64,000 bases of DNA. Source: DLKC01 sp002478885. Its GTDB lineage: Bacteria > Bacteroidota > Bacteroidia > Chitinophagales > Chitinophagaceae. Positions 63,851 to 64,000 of this stretch are shown here, one piece after another; position 1 is the first letter of the stretch, and each line of letters starts with the position of its first letter. Below the pieces are notes generated by a model. That model saw only the letters and a list, made by a program, of their open reading frames with translations, searched no databases and was not told where the DNA came from. Location of the stretch: NCBI GenBank assembly GCA_046329585.1, contig JAXLUI010000002.1, forward strand, positions 1,674,001 to 1,738,000, read 5' to 3'. A program made the position numbers and the translations under genes.

Positions 63851-64000
63851 TCCCTTGATTGACGAGAAAGGTATAGAGCGCCGCCCGGCTCCGTTTTATC
63901 TTCTTTTTATCAAGTGACATCACTTTATTTAGAATCTTCCGCAAAAACTCTTCTTTGAACTTGCGCACAAACTGCAGGTGCAGTGGCAGTGAATCCTTAT
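63825..64000 (-). CDS. Partial small basic protein of the integrative element
   Basis: The frame is open from the window edge to a TAG at 63825-63827. The visible 57 residues read LQFVRKFKEEFLRKILNKV, then KKKIKRSRAALYTFLVNQG and a GYGGDGH end. It is lysine/arginine-rich and probably helical. Its 3' end overlaps the start of the next gene by 26 bp. Its 5' end is outside the window. No function can be given. Confidence 0.55.
   Translation of the reverse strand, partial: KDSLPLHLQFVRKFKEEFLRKILNKVMSLDKKKIKRSRAALYTFLVNQGSGYGGDGH

Noticed and set aside
61033..64000. Prophage
   Set aside because: ArdC and the tRNA-integrase layout fit a conjugative element better, and no phage structural or lysis gene is visible in the part shown; a satellite phage cannot be strictly excluded.

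Overview
The window reads as chromosomal DNA of a Bacteroidota bacterium, most likely a Chitinophagaceae-type soil or plant-associated heterotroph. This is inferred from type IX secretion (T9SS) C-terminal domains (types A and B), SprB-repeat adhesin architecture, a SusC-like TonB receptor, DinB/DUF1572, head-GIN/DUF2807 and tandem ~800-residue FtsX/MacB permeases, and Bacteroidota-style genes without obvious Shine-Dalgarno sites. No rRNA is present. The only RNA gene is a broken 3' half of tRNA-Leu.

Layout. 1-6955: a frameshifted lipoprotein, a di-heme MauG/cytochrome c peroxidase lipoprotein, a GNAT acetyltransferase, and a minus-strand run of gluzincin protease, PLP class-V aminotransferase and S10 serine carboxypeptidase. 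7271-15272: small lipoprotein, nucleoid-associated NdpA-like protein, T9SS-secreted Ig-like protein, (S)-ureidoglycine aminohydrolase, S4/Hsp15 protein and a large FAD/Fe-S/CCG oxidase. 15346-20672: GH31, glycerate 2-kinase, DUF4038/GH140-like enzyme. 20976-27908: trmD, then the minus-strand cluster tetR - TonB receptor - beta-helix lipoprotein - SO2930-type di-heme cytochrome. 28641-36828: a giant adhesin with 22 SprB repeats, three PKD-like domains and a T9SS type-B tail, interrupted by a one-base frameshift in an A9 run. 37066-46044: SDR, DinB, QueG-like Fe-S protein, GNAT, Tat-exported sugar isomerase-like protein, Bcr/CflA transporter, and a T9SS-secreted TIM-barrel protein. 46463-50496: divergent AraC / xylB-xylA xylose utilisation locus. 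50598-60333: a MacB-type export locus (TolC, ATPase, two large permeases) with a lectin-like lipoprotein and a head-GIN protein. 60821-64000: an integrative element lodged in the anticodon region of tRNA-Leu(UAA), with a tyrosine integrase, ArdC-like protein, a possible RNase H-fold protein and one partial ORF.

The most striking unexplained structure is a dispersed intergenic repeat, 21 arms in 60 kb, with core ACAAGTGTGCGACGCAA at one end and an AAAGCCGGG..CAAAAAA end at the other. The arms occur alone, as head-to-head units of about 200 bp able to fold back on themselves, or on either side of a single gene. None is seen to the right of about 59.3 kb, so none lies in the integrative element. 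Other notable signals are a canonical sigma-54 promoter with two 21-bp-phased upstream sites ahead of the permease genes, a 22-bp-phased triplet and a five-unit 11-bp tandem array between the head-GIN gene and the tRNA, and the split tRNA attachment site. All functional calls come from reading motifs and remembered family features; no database search was run.
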